Assembly (NCBI RefSeq): GCF_947331435.1
Contig: NZ_CAMZOF010000001.1
Location: forward strand, 372,001 to 436,000
Length of the DNA stretch: 64,000 nt
Source: Pelagibius sp. Alg239-R121
GTDB lineage: Bacteria > Pseudomonadota > Alphaproteobacteria > Kiloniellales > Kiloniellaceae
Direction of reading: 5' to 3'
Both the position numbers and the translations under genes were made by a program. Under the pieces are notes generated by a model. The model did no database searches. It saw only the letters and a list, made by a program, of their open reading frames with translations, and was not told where the DNA came from. Each line of letters opens with the position of its first letter. Within the stretch, counting starts at the first letter, position 1. Of the stretch, positions 24,283-33,598 are shown piece after piece.

Positions 24283-25662
24283 ATGATGGAAAGTCATCGC
24301 GTGAACTCGAAAACCTCTGCGATCGCGGCCACGATCCTGACAGGCTGGATGCTGCTTACCGGCCCCATTGAACCCGCACAGGCTTCAAACCTCGTGACGC
24401 TTTGCGCACCTGAGAGCTCTCTCGACAACTGTCACTATCGCTCGTTTGGTGAAGCCATTGCGGCGCTTCAGGACGGAGACAGGCTTCAAATAGAAGCTGG
24501 CGAGTATCGAGAGGGCGCAATCCTTACCGCAAACCGCGTGACGATCGTCGCCTCAGAGGGCGCCGCCTTGCGGGATACTGCCGTAGACGGTAAGGCCGCG
24601 CTGGTCATTTTGGGGAACGATAACGTTATCGAAGGGCTGGAATGTTCCGGCATCGCCGTGCCGGCCCGCAATGGCGCCTGCATCCGCCTGCGCGGCCGAA
24701 ACCTGACCCTGCGAAAGGTTTATTTTCACGACAGCCAGCAGGGACTGCTATCGGGAGGCGAGGTTGGCGAGGTTGTCGTCGAGGACAGCAGATTCGAGCG
24801 CTTGGGTTCCGTCGGGCGGGCACACGCCATCTACATGAGTGGCGGTGATCACCTGATCGTACGGCGAAGCCATATCCTGTCGTCAAAGGATGAAGGACAT
24901 GAGATCAAGAGCCGCGCCCGCAGGACAACCATTGTGGACAGCGAAATAGGGTCTGGCCTTGGCCGGGACAGCCGGACCATAGATCTGCCCAATGGCGGCG
25001 AGATAACAATTACGAACAATATCATCCAAAAAGGCTCGAACAGCGTTAATCCAGACCTGATCGGCATCGCTTTGGAGAGAGACGTAAAACCGCATCCGGA
25101 AGGCAAGATCATCATTTCCGGGAATACGCTGATCATGGATCGGCCCGGCCGCGTTCTGCACTCCCTGGTTCCCGCCGAGATGACTGGTAACTTCATTGTT
25201 GCTGGCTCACCCCTTGGAGGGAATGAATGGTACCCAGACCGCTTGGCCGCCGGCCTGCCCATTGCACCCGCCCTTGAGCGCGTCGTGCTGGACGCCGGCA
25301 GCCAGGATGACCAATACAAGCGGACTTCGCAGTCGGAAGAAGACGCGGCCCTCGAGAGAACGGATTTATCTCAGGTCGACGGTGTTTTGGCATGGCGAGG
25401 CCACGCGCTGACTCTGACTTCGCCTGAGGTGTCCGTCGTCACACTGCTTTCGTCTCAACCCGGCAAAACAGCTTCGTTCAACGATCTTTACAGCCTTATT
25501 GAACCCGACAAAAGTGACACGTGGTCTTCAGCACACGACCGGCAAACGGTCGTGCTCAGCGCCATCAAGACTCTCCGCAGGAAATTCCGGAACGTCGACA
25601 ACTCCTTTACGGCCATGACGTTCAAACCCGGCGAGGGCATCGTCTGGGACGAGAAGCGATAG
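24283..25662 (+). CDS. exported beta-helix protein with C-terminal winged-helix domain
   Basis: 459 residues. A signal peptide spans about residues 8-33 (ILTGWMLLTG...AQAS). Residues 40-330 show the short repeated strands of a right-handed parallel beta-helix (RVTIVAS, NVIEGLECSG, NLTLRKVYFHDS, GEVVVEDSRFERLG, LIVRRSHILSSKDEGHEIKS, TIVDSEIGSG, EITITNNIIQKG). From about 368 to the end the sequence changes to a pattern fitting an OmpR/PhoB-type winged helix: HALTLTSPEVSVVTLL, SSQPGKTASFNDLYSLI, AIKTLRRKF and FKPGEGIVWDE (compare LRRKL and G-x-GY-x-W/L in that family). A DNA-binding fold on an exported protein is contradictory. Start uncertain: ATG 24283, ATG 24286 or GTG 24301 (with GGAAAG upstream) all keep the signal peptide. 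The end converges with ydcF, 5 bp apart. Confidence 0.75.
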   Translation: MMESHRVNSKTSAIAATILTGWMLLTGPIEPAQASNLVTLCAPESSLDNCHYRSFGEAIAALQDGDRLQIEAGEYREGAILTANRVTIVASEGAALRDTAVDGKAALVILGNDNVIEGLECSGIAVPARNGACIRLRGRNLTLRKVYFHDSQQGLLSGGEVGEVVVEDSRFERLGSVGRAHAIYMSGGDHLIVRRSHILSSKDEGHEIKSRARRTTIVDSEIGSGLGRDSRTIDLPNGGEITITNNIIQKGSNSVNPDLIGIALERDVKPHPEGKIIISGNTLIMDRPGRVLHSLVPAEMTGNFIVAGSPLGGNEWYPDRLAAGLPIAPALERVVLDAGSQDDQYKRTSQSEEDAALERTDLSQVDGVLAWRGHALTLTSPEVSVVTLLSSQPGKTASFNDLYSLIEPDKSDTWSSAHDRQTVVLSAIKTLRRKFRNVDNSFTAMTFKPGEGIVWDEKR

Positions 25663-25667
25663 GTCGG

Positions 25668-26213
25668 TCAGACTCTAGGGCCAATACGATGCCTGCCCAG
25701 CAGAATCAAACCGGCATACCAGACAAAGGCCGCTGTTTCATAGAGTGGATAGTGCCACCAGTGCCTAAAGGGGCTGCGTCCCCAGGCTCCGGAGACTCCG
25801 CGAGCAGCCACTTTGATTCCCATCGAACGAAAGGCCATAAGTGCCCGGGGTAAATGCAGACGATCTGACACCAGGAGGGCGGACGACCATCCGTTTTCGG
25901 ACATAATCCTGGCGGAATTCACGGCATTTTCGAGCGTGTTGCGCGACGCCCCCTCAATCACGATCCGGCTGGGGTCGACACCGGCTTCAATTGCCATCCG
26001 GCGCATCACCTCCGCTTCGGCCGGCGGATGGCGTCCCAGGCCGCCGGTAAACAACAATCGATCCGCAATACCTTCGTGATACAGCTCCAGGCCGCGACGC
26101 ACTCTGCGGTCCAAAGTCGGACTCGGGCGGCCGCGAGACCAGACCGCGGCACCCAATACAACAATCACATCGAATCGCCGCCTCTTTCCTCTCAGCAGCT
26201 CGTCTTGTGCCAT
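25668..26213 (-). CDS. YdcF/DUF218 family protein
   Basis: 181 residues. The family pattern is clear: VIVVLGAAVWSRGRPS, RRVRRGLELYHEG, LLFTGGLGRHPPAEAEVM, IEGASRNTLENAVNS and ALLVSDRLHLPRA. A hydrophobic stretch near the C-terminus (TAAFVWYAGLILLG) may anchor it in the membrane. Relatives such as SanA and ElyC act in envelope integrity and peptidoglycan or undecaprenyl-lipid related steps; the exact reaction is unknown. GGGAA lies about 9 bases before the ATG. Being in the PEP-CTERM region, an envelope role is plausible but unproven. Confidence 0.87.
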   Translation of the reverse strand: MAQDELLRGKRRRFDVIVVLGAAVWSRGRPSPTLDRRVRRGLELYHEGIADRLLFTGGLGRHPPAEAEVMRRMAIEAGVDPSRIVIEGASRNTLENAVNSARIMSENGWSSALLVSDRLHLPRALMAFRSMGIKVAARGVSGAWGRSPFRHWWHYPLYETAAFVWYAGLILLGRHRIGPRV

Positions 26214-26373
26214 CGGTATTTTTCCCAGGAACGGGTCACCTTGGGCATCTCGTTCAATTGGCCAGAGTCCGATCGTTTATCTCAGAATCAGAGGAGAAAG
26301 TGAACCAACCTCTAGATCATGTTGTTGGAGGGCGATACACTTCAGCAAGAGCCTCAATCTAGGCGCAGGGTGC

Positions 26374-29184
26374 CTAGCCGCCGAGCTCGCTCAAAAGCGC
26401 ACGCGCATCCGCCTCGGAAGCGAAGCCACTGTGTGCCTTGAGCAGATCATTGAGCTTGGATTTCGCATCCTCGACCCGGCCCGTCTCCTTTAACGCAAAG
26501 GCATAGTGAAACTGAACCTCAGGGTCCTTGGGTAGTTTCGCGCTGGCATCCGCCAACATCTCCACGCCCCGCGCCGCTTCGCCGCGTTGGACGAGAATCC
26601 AGCCCACCGTATCCATGATCGCCGGCAATCCAGGTGCGACCTTCAAGGCCTCTTCGCCATACTCCAGACCCCTGGGATCATTCTTTTCCTGATACAGCCA
26701 GGCCAGGTTGTTCAGGACAATCGGATTACCGGGATTGCTCTTGTTCAAAATCTCATAGTTCATGAGGGCATCGTCGTGATCGCCCGTTTCCAACTGTACT
26801 CCGGCCAGAACCAGGCGCGATGCCCTGTCATTTGCATTGGCTTCAACCCATGTCTTGAGGGGTGGCGCAGCCTCCGCCTTGTCCATCACCTGTGTACGGG
26901 CTCGGAACAAAGCGATGGCCAGAGGACCACTGGGACCCTTTTCCCATGCGGCTTCGTAAGCCTTTACCGCTTCCGGAAATTTTCCGCCCTGAATGAAAAC
27001 GTCTGCCATCAGCTGATGACCGTCCGGCGCATCCGGGAGTTTGTCGCGCAGGGCCTCAGCTGTTTTCGCTGCGGTTTCCAGATCGCCCTTGCCGATATCG
27101 ATTTCCACAAGTGCGCGATGAGCATCGCCATTGTCGGGCGCGATCCGAAGCAATTCTTCATAGGATTTGCGGGCCTCGTCGACATTGCCTGCAGAAGCCT
27201 GAGAGCGGGCCAGCAAGAACCGCCCGTTTATATAGGCGGGAGCGAGCGTAACCAGTTTCTCAAACTTCTCGGTCGCGACGTCAAACTTTCTTTGGCCAAC
27301 ATAAACCTGGCCAATGGCCTGCAAAACGCGTGGATTCTCGCCATGACGCTTTTCCAAATCCTCCAGAATCGGGGCCGCTAGATCGAATTCGTCCTGGCTG
27401 GCATGGTAATTGGCAAGACGTAACGGCGGAGCCACGGCCTCTGGATTGGAATCGATTGCCTTCTTCAGCCAATCAACCGCCCCATCTGAATTTCCGGCCG
27501 TCGCGTCCATCTCCGACAAGGCGATCATGGCGTTGACGTAACCGGGCTCCAGCTCGAGGATTTCCAGGTACCGTTTGCGGGCGTCCTCAGGCTTGTTCTC
27601 CACCATGTCCAGGCGCGCAACGTTCATTCGCGCCGGCAGATAGTCTGCATGTGCCTCGATCGCCTCTTCAAAGACCTTTCGTGCTTCGGCCCTTTCACCC
27701 CTTACGCTCAAAGCACTGCCAAGCAGGTTGAAAGGAATCGGACTCTCCGGCAGATCCTTGCGAAGCTGTGTCGCGACCTCCAGAGCCTCGTCGAGTTTGC
27801 CGGTTCTGATCTGCATCTGGGCAAGTATGATCTTCGATGCAGAGGCATCAGGACCACCGATGTCGGGCGATGCTTCCAGCACGTTGATGGCTTCTTCGGT
27901 CTGACCCGACCGCAAGTGACTGACTGCGAGACCACGTGCGATTTTCACGTCTTCGGGTGCCAGGTCTGTGGCGCGATCCAGATAGGTCGTGGCCTCCGAA
28001 TAACGCTGTGCCCGCAGATAGGCCTCGCCGAGCATCGCGAGAGCCTGCGGATCGTCCGGCCTGGCTTCGGCAAGGGGCTCGAGAATGCCAAGGGCGCGGT
28101 CCAGTTCACCCTTCCGCAGATAAGTTGCCGAGAGGATTTTTTTCGCCGGCACATAGTCTGGAAACCGTGCAAGGTAACCGGTCAAATAGCTTTGCGCCCG
28201 TTCCAATTCGTTGGTCGCATAACTGATCGCGCCAGCCAGATAAAGCGCCGGCGCAAAACTGTCGAGATAGGGACCGATCTCCTGAATGGCGTCACGCGCA
28301 GCTTCAAAGTCCCGGGCCTTGGTCAGCACGAGCGCACTTAGATAATGGGCTGTCGGATGCCGGGGGGCGAATTGCTTCACCGCATCCAGATCGGCCTGTG
28401 CTTCCGTATCTTTGTTTTGGGCGATCAGGGACGTCGCCCGGCCGAGCAAAGCCGGGATGTTGCTGGCGCTGAGTTGCAATACCTTATCGAAACTCGCGAT
28501 CGCACCGTCAAAATCACTGGCAAAGCGGCGCAGTTCAGCCTTAACCAACAAGGCATCGACCGAATCCGGGGTCAGGGCGAGCGCACTGTCGATCTTCGCT
28601 TCGGCTTCCGGGAACTTCCGCTCGGCGCCGTAAATACGGCCCTGCAGTATCTTCGCCCGCGCATCCTGCGGACTGAGCTCGGCGGCAGCATTCGCCTCTT
28701 CGATCGCCTGATCGAATTGCGAAAGGCCGAGATGTCCGCGCCCTCTGATCAGCCGTACATCGGTTTCAAAGGCAGTGTCCCGGTTGCCGGTTTCGACCTC
28801 AGCCAGCGCTTCGGCGAATTTTCGCTGCTGCAGATAAGCCTGCCCCAGAGGGATGAGAATCGTATCCCTTGCGACACCTCTGGTCTCTGCCGCTTTCAAT
28901 TCCTTTTCCGCCGATGCGCCGTCGCCGATCTGCACGTAGATCCGGCCCAGCAGCATCCGCGCTTCCACGTTGTCTCGATCCTGCTGTAGTGCATTTTTCA
29001 GCTGAATGATCGCTGGATTGAGCTGTCCCTGCTGAAAGTAGACCAGCGCCTCCTCGTAGTAGGCAACGGATTTACTGCTATCAGTTGCCGCTTGCAGTGA
29101 AACAGGCGCAAGCAATGCCAAAGTCATTGCGACGGTCGCCAGCAGGCGGGTTCGCTTCGTTCTGGGTTCAGATCGGTTTGACAT
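26374..29184 (-). CDS. prsT: XrtA/PEP-CTERM system TPR-repeat protein PrsT
   Basis: 936 residues. A signal peptide (about 1-32, ends SLQA) is followed by an almost unbroken array of tetratricopeptide repeats; the first (AYYEEALVYFQQGQLNPAI) and many later ones keep the W-LG-Y-A-F-A-P spacing. Length and the very high repeat number match PrsT, a protein found with exosortase A systems and usually near prsK and prsR. As a periplasmic TPR scaffold it probably holds parts of the polysaccharide export or sorting machine together. I chose the second ATG (29184), with AGGGA about 7 bases upstream, instead of the ATG at 29202, which lacks a ribosome site. Confidence 0.93.
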   Translation of the reverse strand: MSNRSEPRTKRTRLLATVAMTLALLAPVSLQAATDSSKSVAYYEEALVYFQQGQLNPAIIQLKNALQQDRDNVEARMLLGRIYVQIGDGASAEKELKAAETRGVARDTILIPLGQAYLQQRKFAEALAEVETGNRDTAFETDVRLIRGRGHLGLSQFDQAIEEANAAAELSPQDARAKILQGRIYGAERKFPEAEAKIDSALALTPDSVDALLVKAELRRFASDFDGAIASFDKVLQLSASNIPALLGRATSLIAQNKDTEAQADLDAVKQFAPRHPTAHYLSALVLTKARDFEAARDAIQEIGPYLDSFAPALYLAGAISYATNELERAQSYLTGYLARFPDYVPAKKILSATYLRKGELDRALGILEPLAEARPDDPQALAMLGEAYLRAQRYSEATTYLDRATDLAPEDVKIARGLAVSHLRSGQTEEAINVLEASPDIGGPDASASKIILAQMQIRTGKLDEALEVATQLRKDLPESPIPFNLLGSALSVRGERAEARKVFEEAIEAHADYLPARMNVARLDMVENKPEDARKRYLEILELEPGYVNAMIALSEMDATAGNSDGAVDWLKKAIDSNPEAVAPPLRLANYHASQDEFDLAAPILEDLEKRHGENPRVLQAIGQVYVGQRKFDVATEKFEKLVTLAPAYINGRFLLARSQASAGNVDEARKSYEELLRIAPDNGDAHRALVEIDIGKGDLETAAKTAEALRDKLPDAPDGHQLMADVFIQGGKFPEAVKAYEAAWEKGPSGPLAIALFRARTQVMDKAEAAPPLKTWVEANANDRASRLVLAGVQLETGDHDDALMNYEILNKSNPGNPIVLNNLAWLYQEKNDPRGLEYGEEALKVAPGLPAIMDTVGWILVQRGEAARGVEMLADASAKLPKDPEVQFHYAFALKETGRVEDAKSKLNDLLKAHSGFASEADARALLSELGG

Positions 29185-29444
29185 ATTCTTGTCCCTGCTC
29201 ATTCGCTTTCGGGGTCATTTCGTAACCTGACATCGGTCACATCGCCTTCTCGGCGCTCAAGTCTGCCTGATGATAGATCATTCGAGGTTCAGCTGTCCTG
29301 AATCTGAACCTATTCGAGGATAATCCGTTGATCAAAAGGACGCGAGCCATCCAACACGCCAAGTGAGATGTAAGTGCACCAACTAATTAAAACAATACAA
29401 TATCCTAATATCTTAACACAGTTTGGATCAATCCGCGTCATCTG

Positions 29445-31136
29445 CTAATCCCGGATCGCAGCCTCCTTGCCGGCTAGATCTTCGTTCTTCTTATCAGCCT
29501 CCGAGGCGACGGAATGATACCGGCCCGGCGATATCAGTTGTTCAGGGTCGATGGCATGCTTGATCTTATTCACGGTTTGCCAAAAGACCGAGCCCTCATG
29601 GGCAGTATAAAGTTCCATCGACTGCAGATTCATGCGATAGGGCAGAAATCCGCGATTTTTCCCTTCTTCGAAAAGCGCCCGGTAGCAAGCCTGAGCGCGT
29701 TCCTGCTCCACAGCAGGGTCGAAGAGTATGGGCACGGTGCTGTCAAAACAGCGTTCAGAGATCGTTGTGAGGGTAATCAGGGGATTGATTCCGAACCGTG
29801 GGCAAATCTCGTTCACCATATCGACGTAATTCCGCGCTGCGGAGGCCGTCATGGGGACCAAAGGCGCGTACCACATGATGCCGCAACCGTCCCGGGCGGG
29901 ATCTAATGCTGACGACTTGGCATTTTCGGGGTCAGCTGAGGGAGCCCTGCCGGATTTCCAGTAGGCCAGTTTCAGCGCCGTTTCCCGGGGCCGCCCCAGC
30001 AGAATATCGAGAGTCTCATCGAGCGTTCCCAGACGTTCTTGCAACACCCGGCCCGCGGCGCCCGGCAAGAGCGAAATCATCCTGTGCAAGATCCCGAGGT
30101 TGGTTTTTGAGAAAAACCGCAATCCCTTGGCTTTCGGCCCCAGAACACGCTTCACGCGACGGCGCATGGCCGGAACCGTCTCCTTCGTTCCATAGAGAGC
30201 ACCAACTCCGAACCAATGAGGGAGACGGCGGCGGCGGGCCATAGAGTCGACCACCGATGCCGGGATCGCCTCTCCAACGCCGACCTCGGCCTGCGGATAG
30301 GGCTCAATCATCGACAGCACCCTGAGCCGGTTGAGGATATTGATTGCGCTCAGGCCGTCTCCAAGGCTCTGACGAAGCGCCCGTGCGGCCTCGACCGCGC
30401 CTTCCAGATCCTCGTCCTTCGGCAACTCAAAAACAAAGAGCTCGACCTTTTCCGGAACGCGCGCCAGAGCAATGGTCATCTGGGTCACAATCCCGAGGCT
30501 CGACTGGGTAAAGATTCCATCCAAATAGGGACCGACACCCCATTTGTAGGCACCATCCACACCCGTGCCGCCCGCCTCTGCGATGGCGGACTGGTAGATT
30601 TCACCGCTTGGAAGAACCGCACGGAGTGCGGTTACAGCCGAAAAATGATCGCCGTGAGGTGTGATGCCGTAACCGCGCTCAAGCGCATTCCCCAAAAGAC
30701 TACACGTGGGCCCAGCGCCGGTCACCGGCACCAGGAACGGCAGATCCCGCTCATCCAGATAGTCCCGTAGCTGCTGTTGGGTGACGCCCGGCTCCAGCGT
30801 GACCAGTCCAAGGACCGGATCCAGATCGAGAATTCGATTCATGCCGCTTAGATCGACGACGACACAGTTGTCCGCGGCCGGCGTCGCACTGCCGTAACCC
30901 CAATTGTGCCCCGTGCTGATGGGATAGAGCGCTAACTTTTCCGCCCGCGCGGTTTCGACAACTGCCGCCACTTCGGTCTCGTTGCACGGTAGTACGGCGG
31001 CCGAAACCTGCCTCGTCACCCCAATGCAGTTTTGGCTGTAAACATCGCAGTCACCGTCAAGGCGCACGGAACCAGCGCCCAGGGTCTGACGCCACGTGGC
31101 AATCGCACGATTGAGAGAACTTGAGCCGGACATCAT
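29445..31136 (-). CDS. FAD-linked oxidase of the vanillyl-alcohol oxidase type
   Basis: 563 residues. The N-terminal FAD-binding domain (PCMH type) shows AVLPCNETEVAAVVETAR, LYPISTGHNWGYGSATP and LVTLEPGVTQQQLRDYL, then the flavin-contact GAGPTCSLLGNALERGYG. The C-terminal part ends with DPEQLISPGRYH, typical of the VAO/4-cresol dehydrogenase group, whose members oxidise phenolic or alcohol side chains. The histidine or tyrosine that would bind FAD covalently cannot be assigned with certainty. No signal peptide, so cytoplasmic. The ATG at 31136 (GGAG just upstream) is preferred over a TTG at 31148. It lies between prsT and divergent prsK; whether it belongs to the exosortase system is unclear. 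Confidence 0.85.
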   Translation of the reverse strand: MMSGSSSLNRAIATWRQTLGAGSVRLDGDCDVYSQNCIGVTRQVSAAVLPCNETEVAAVVETARAEKLALYPISTGHNWGYGSATPAADNCVVVDLSGMNRILDLDPVLGLVTLEPGVTQQQLRDYLDERDLPFLVPVTGAGPTCSLLGNALERGYGITPHGDHFSAVTALRAVLPSGEIYQSAIAEAGGTGVDGAYKWGVGPYLDGIFTQSSLGIVTQMTIALARVPEKVELFVFELPKDEDLEGAVEAARALRQSLGDGLSAINILNRLRVLSMIEPYPQAEVGVGEAIPASVVDSMARRRRLPHWFGVGALYGTKETVPAMRRRVKRVLGPKAKGLRFFSKTNLGILHRMISLLPGAAGRVLQERLGTLDETLDILLGRPRETALKLAYWKSGRAPSADPENAKSSALDPARDGCGIMWYAPLVPMTASAARNYVDMVNEICPRFGINPLITLTTISERCFDSTVPILFDPAVEQERAQACYRALFEEGKNRGFLPYRMNLQSMELYTAHEGSVFWQTVNKIKHAIDPEQLISPGRYHSVASEADKKNEDLAGKEAAIRD

Positions 31137-31445
31137 AGGACTCCGCAAAGCGGAAAGAGTGAAGAAAATCGTGGCCTGGGCGAAAGTATATTCAGCAATG
31201 CATCATGATAGAACATTTAACGAAAACAACAGCAACATGAAGAGGAGCGCCCCTGAAACTATCCAACGCTCTCTCGATCGGAATTACGGAAGTACAACCT
31301 TGACGAATTTTACACCCTTAGGGAGATAACCTGTAAGTGTTGATATTTCTTTGACTCACAATGGTAATTCGGAAAGACATACGATTAAACGCGCGCGGAT
31401 ATCCGATGGCGGTGCCATAGCCAGCGACGAATGATATAAGGGGGG
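31137..31445. promoter_or_regulatory. divergent promoter region between the oxidase and prsK
   Basis: 309 bp without a supported gene. It must contain the promoters of two divergent genes. No -24/-12 element with correct spacing is visible, so prsK seems not to use sigma-54. Confidence 0.4.
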
Positions 31446-33554
31446 ATGATCGTAGAAACTGCTCTTATCGGGACAATCAGCTATTTCGTCGGTGCAGCGG
31501 CATTCCTGATTCTCGCGCTCTTGCTGGCCGTCAACTATGAACGGCGTCTGCAGGGCAGCCTGTTGATCCTCGCCTGCTTCGTGACCTCGCTTTGGCTCGC
31601 CCTCGCGACTTACGAGAACTGGAGCGGTTCCAGCCTGACAGCCATGATCGAAGCCTTTGAAAACCTTCGATCCGTCTGCTGGCTCGCCTTTCTATGGAGT
31701 GTCCTCCAGAGCGGCACGACCGACACCAAGCATGGTCTGGGGCGCTACATCGTCTCTATCTTCATCGCGTTCTCGATCGTGTTGCTCGGTTATGAGCTTT
31801 ACCAGCCCCTGTCTTGGGAAGCCGGTTTCACTGTCCGGTGCCTGCTGCGGCTGATTCTCGTGATCGCCGGTTTGATGCTGATCGAGACACTGTTCCGCAA
31901 TACCAGCGAGGATGACCGCTGGAAGATCAAATTTCTCTGCATAGGGATCGGCGGACTCTTCGCCTATGACCTGTTTTTCTATGCGGATGCCCTCCTGTTC
32001 GGTGAAGTAAATCCGGGCTTTCAGCAGGCGCGCGGTGCCGTGCAGGCCATGGTCGTGCCGTTGTTGGCTGTCTCATCGCGCCGCAACGAAATGTGGCGCA
32101 CCAACATTACCGTCTCGCGAAAAATCGCCTTTTACTCCACAACCCTGACGACGAGCGGCATCTACATCATCATCATGGCGGGGGTCGGCTTTCTCCTCCA
32201 ACAATTTGAGGGTGCCTGGGGCACCGTCATTCAAGCCACTTTTTTCTTTGGGGCCATTATCGTCCTCGCCGTCCTGCTGATCTCGGGGACCGTCAGAGCG
32301 CATATCAAGGTCCTGATCGGTAAGCACTTTTACGCCTATCGCTACGATTACCGCGAAGAATGGCTGCGCTTCACAAGGACCGTTTCCGAATCTCAGGAAA
32401 CGGAGGAACTGGGCGTCCGCGTCATCCAGGCCATTGCGGATATCGTGGAAAGCCCCGGTGGTGCGCTCTGGCTGCGCCAGGACGACCGTTACGTCGTTTT
32501 CGCCGCCTGGAACATGGCGGTGTCGAGTCTGCGGGCTGATCAAACGGCGTCAATGGTCCGTTTTCTGGAAGAACGCCAGTGGCTGATCGATATTGTCGAA
32601 GCAAACAAGGATCCGGAGAAGTACGGCAATCTGGTTTTGCCCGATGAACTGAACCAGCTGAAGAATGCCTGGATCATCGTGCCCCTAACGCACCATGCAG
32701 CCTTTATCGGCTTTCTGCTGCTTGCCCGCCCGCGTGCCGTGCGTTCACTGGGTTGGGAAGATTACGATCTGCTGAAGACGACGGGACGGCAGGCCGCAAG
32801 CTACCTGGCCGAGCAAAAGAACGCGGTGGCGCTGGCCGAATCGCGGGAGTTCGCCAAGTTCAACCGGCGATTTGCGTTCGTGATCCATGACATCAAGAAC
32901 CTCGTAAGCCAGTTGGAACTTCTTTCTAAAAACATGGAAAAGCACGGTCACAACGAGCAGTTCCGCGAGGATATGACCGATACGCTCAATGATGCCGTCT
33001 CGAAGATGCGGCGCCTTATGGACCGGCTCGGCAACGATCAACCGACCGCCAAAGCCAGTAACTTTGTCGAAATCCGGCCTTTGTTGGAGAAATTAACTCG
33101 AATTAAACAAAGCGATTCCATAGATTTATCTATCGATTGGGGCAATGTCGACGTCACGGTCGCCGCGGATCAGGATCGCCTGAGCGCAATCATCAACCAT
33201 CTACTGCAGAACGCGATCGATGCAGTCGAATCCGGAGGCTGGGTGAAGATCAGCCTCGATCGTAAAGGCGATACGGTCTTGATCGAGGTCGCCGACAACG
33301 GGCCCGGCATGGATAGGGAATTCGTCCGGAATGAGCTCTTCACGCCGTTCCGCTCCACAAAGTCGCGGGGCATGGGTATCGGCGCGTACCAGTGCCGCGA
33401 GTACGCGAGGGAACTTGGAGGAGATCTTGAAGTCATCAGTAATCCCGGTTCGGGAACCACGATGCGGATCGTGCTTCCCATCGTCGACAGTACGGTCGTA
33501 AACGATGGCACGGGGCTGGGTAGCGTATCGCCGGCCATACCTGTCACACGCTGA
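31446..33554 (+). CDS. prsK: XrtA/PEP-CTERM system sensor histidine kinase PrsK
   Basis: 702 residues. The first ~280 residues form several membrane segments, the likely sensor. A GAF-like domain follows (about 310-460). The dimerisation histidine is H481 in FVIHDIKNLVSQ, an unusual HDIKN box typical of PrsK rather than HExxR. The ATPase domain keeps the N box (LLQNAIDAVESGG near 585-597), DNGPGM (near 618) and the G2 segment RGMGIGAYQC. It should phosphorylate PrsR, encoded 44 bp downstream. The ATG follows a purine run (AAGGGGGG) at a rather short distance. What the membrane part senses is unknown; membrane or polysaccharide stress would fit. Confidence 0.95.
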   Translation: MIVETALIGTISYFVGAAAFLILALLLAVNYERRLQGSLLILACFVTSLWLALATYENWSGSSLTAMIEAFENLRSVCWLAFLWSVLQSGTTDTKHGLGRYIVSIFIAFSIVLLGYELYQPLSWEAGFTVRCLLRLILVIAGLMLIETLFRNTSEDDRWKIKFLCIGIGGLFAYDLFFYADALLFGEVNPGFQQARGAVQAMVVPLLAVSSRRNEMWRTNITVSRKIAFYSTTLTTSGIYIIIMAGVGFLLQQFEGAWGTVIQATFFFGAIIVLAVLLISGTVRAHIKVLIGKHFYAYRYDYREEWLRFTRTVSESQETEELGVRVIQAIADIVESPGGALWLRQDDRYVVFAAWNMAVSSLRADQTASMVRFLEERQWLIDIVEANKDPEKYGNLVLPDELNQLKNAWIIVPLTHHAAFIGFLLLARPRAVRSLGWEDYDLLKTTGRQAASYLAEQKNAVALAESREFAKFNRRFAFVIHDIKNLVSQLELLSKNMEKHGHNEQFREDMTDTLNDAVSKMRRLMDRLGNDQPTAKASNFVEIRPLLEKLTRIKQSDSIDLSIDWGNVDVTVAADQDRLSAIINHLLQNAIDAVESGGWVKISLDRKGDTVLIEVADNGPGMDREFVRNELFTPFRSTKSRGMGIGAYQCREYARELGGDLEVISNPGSGTTMRIVLPIVDSTVVNDGTGLGSVSPAIPVTR

Positions 33555-33598
33555 GGCCTTTGAATAACCCTGTAGCAATAGTGGTATAGAGATCTGTT

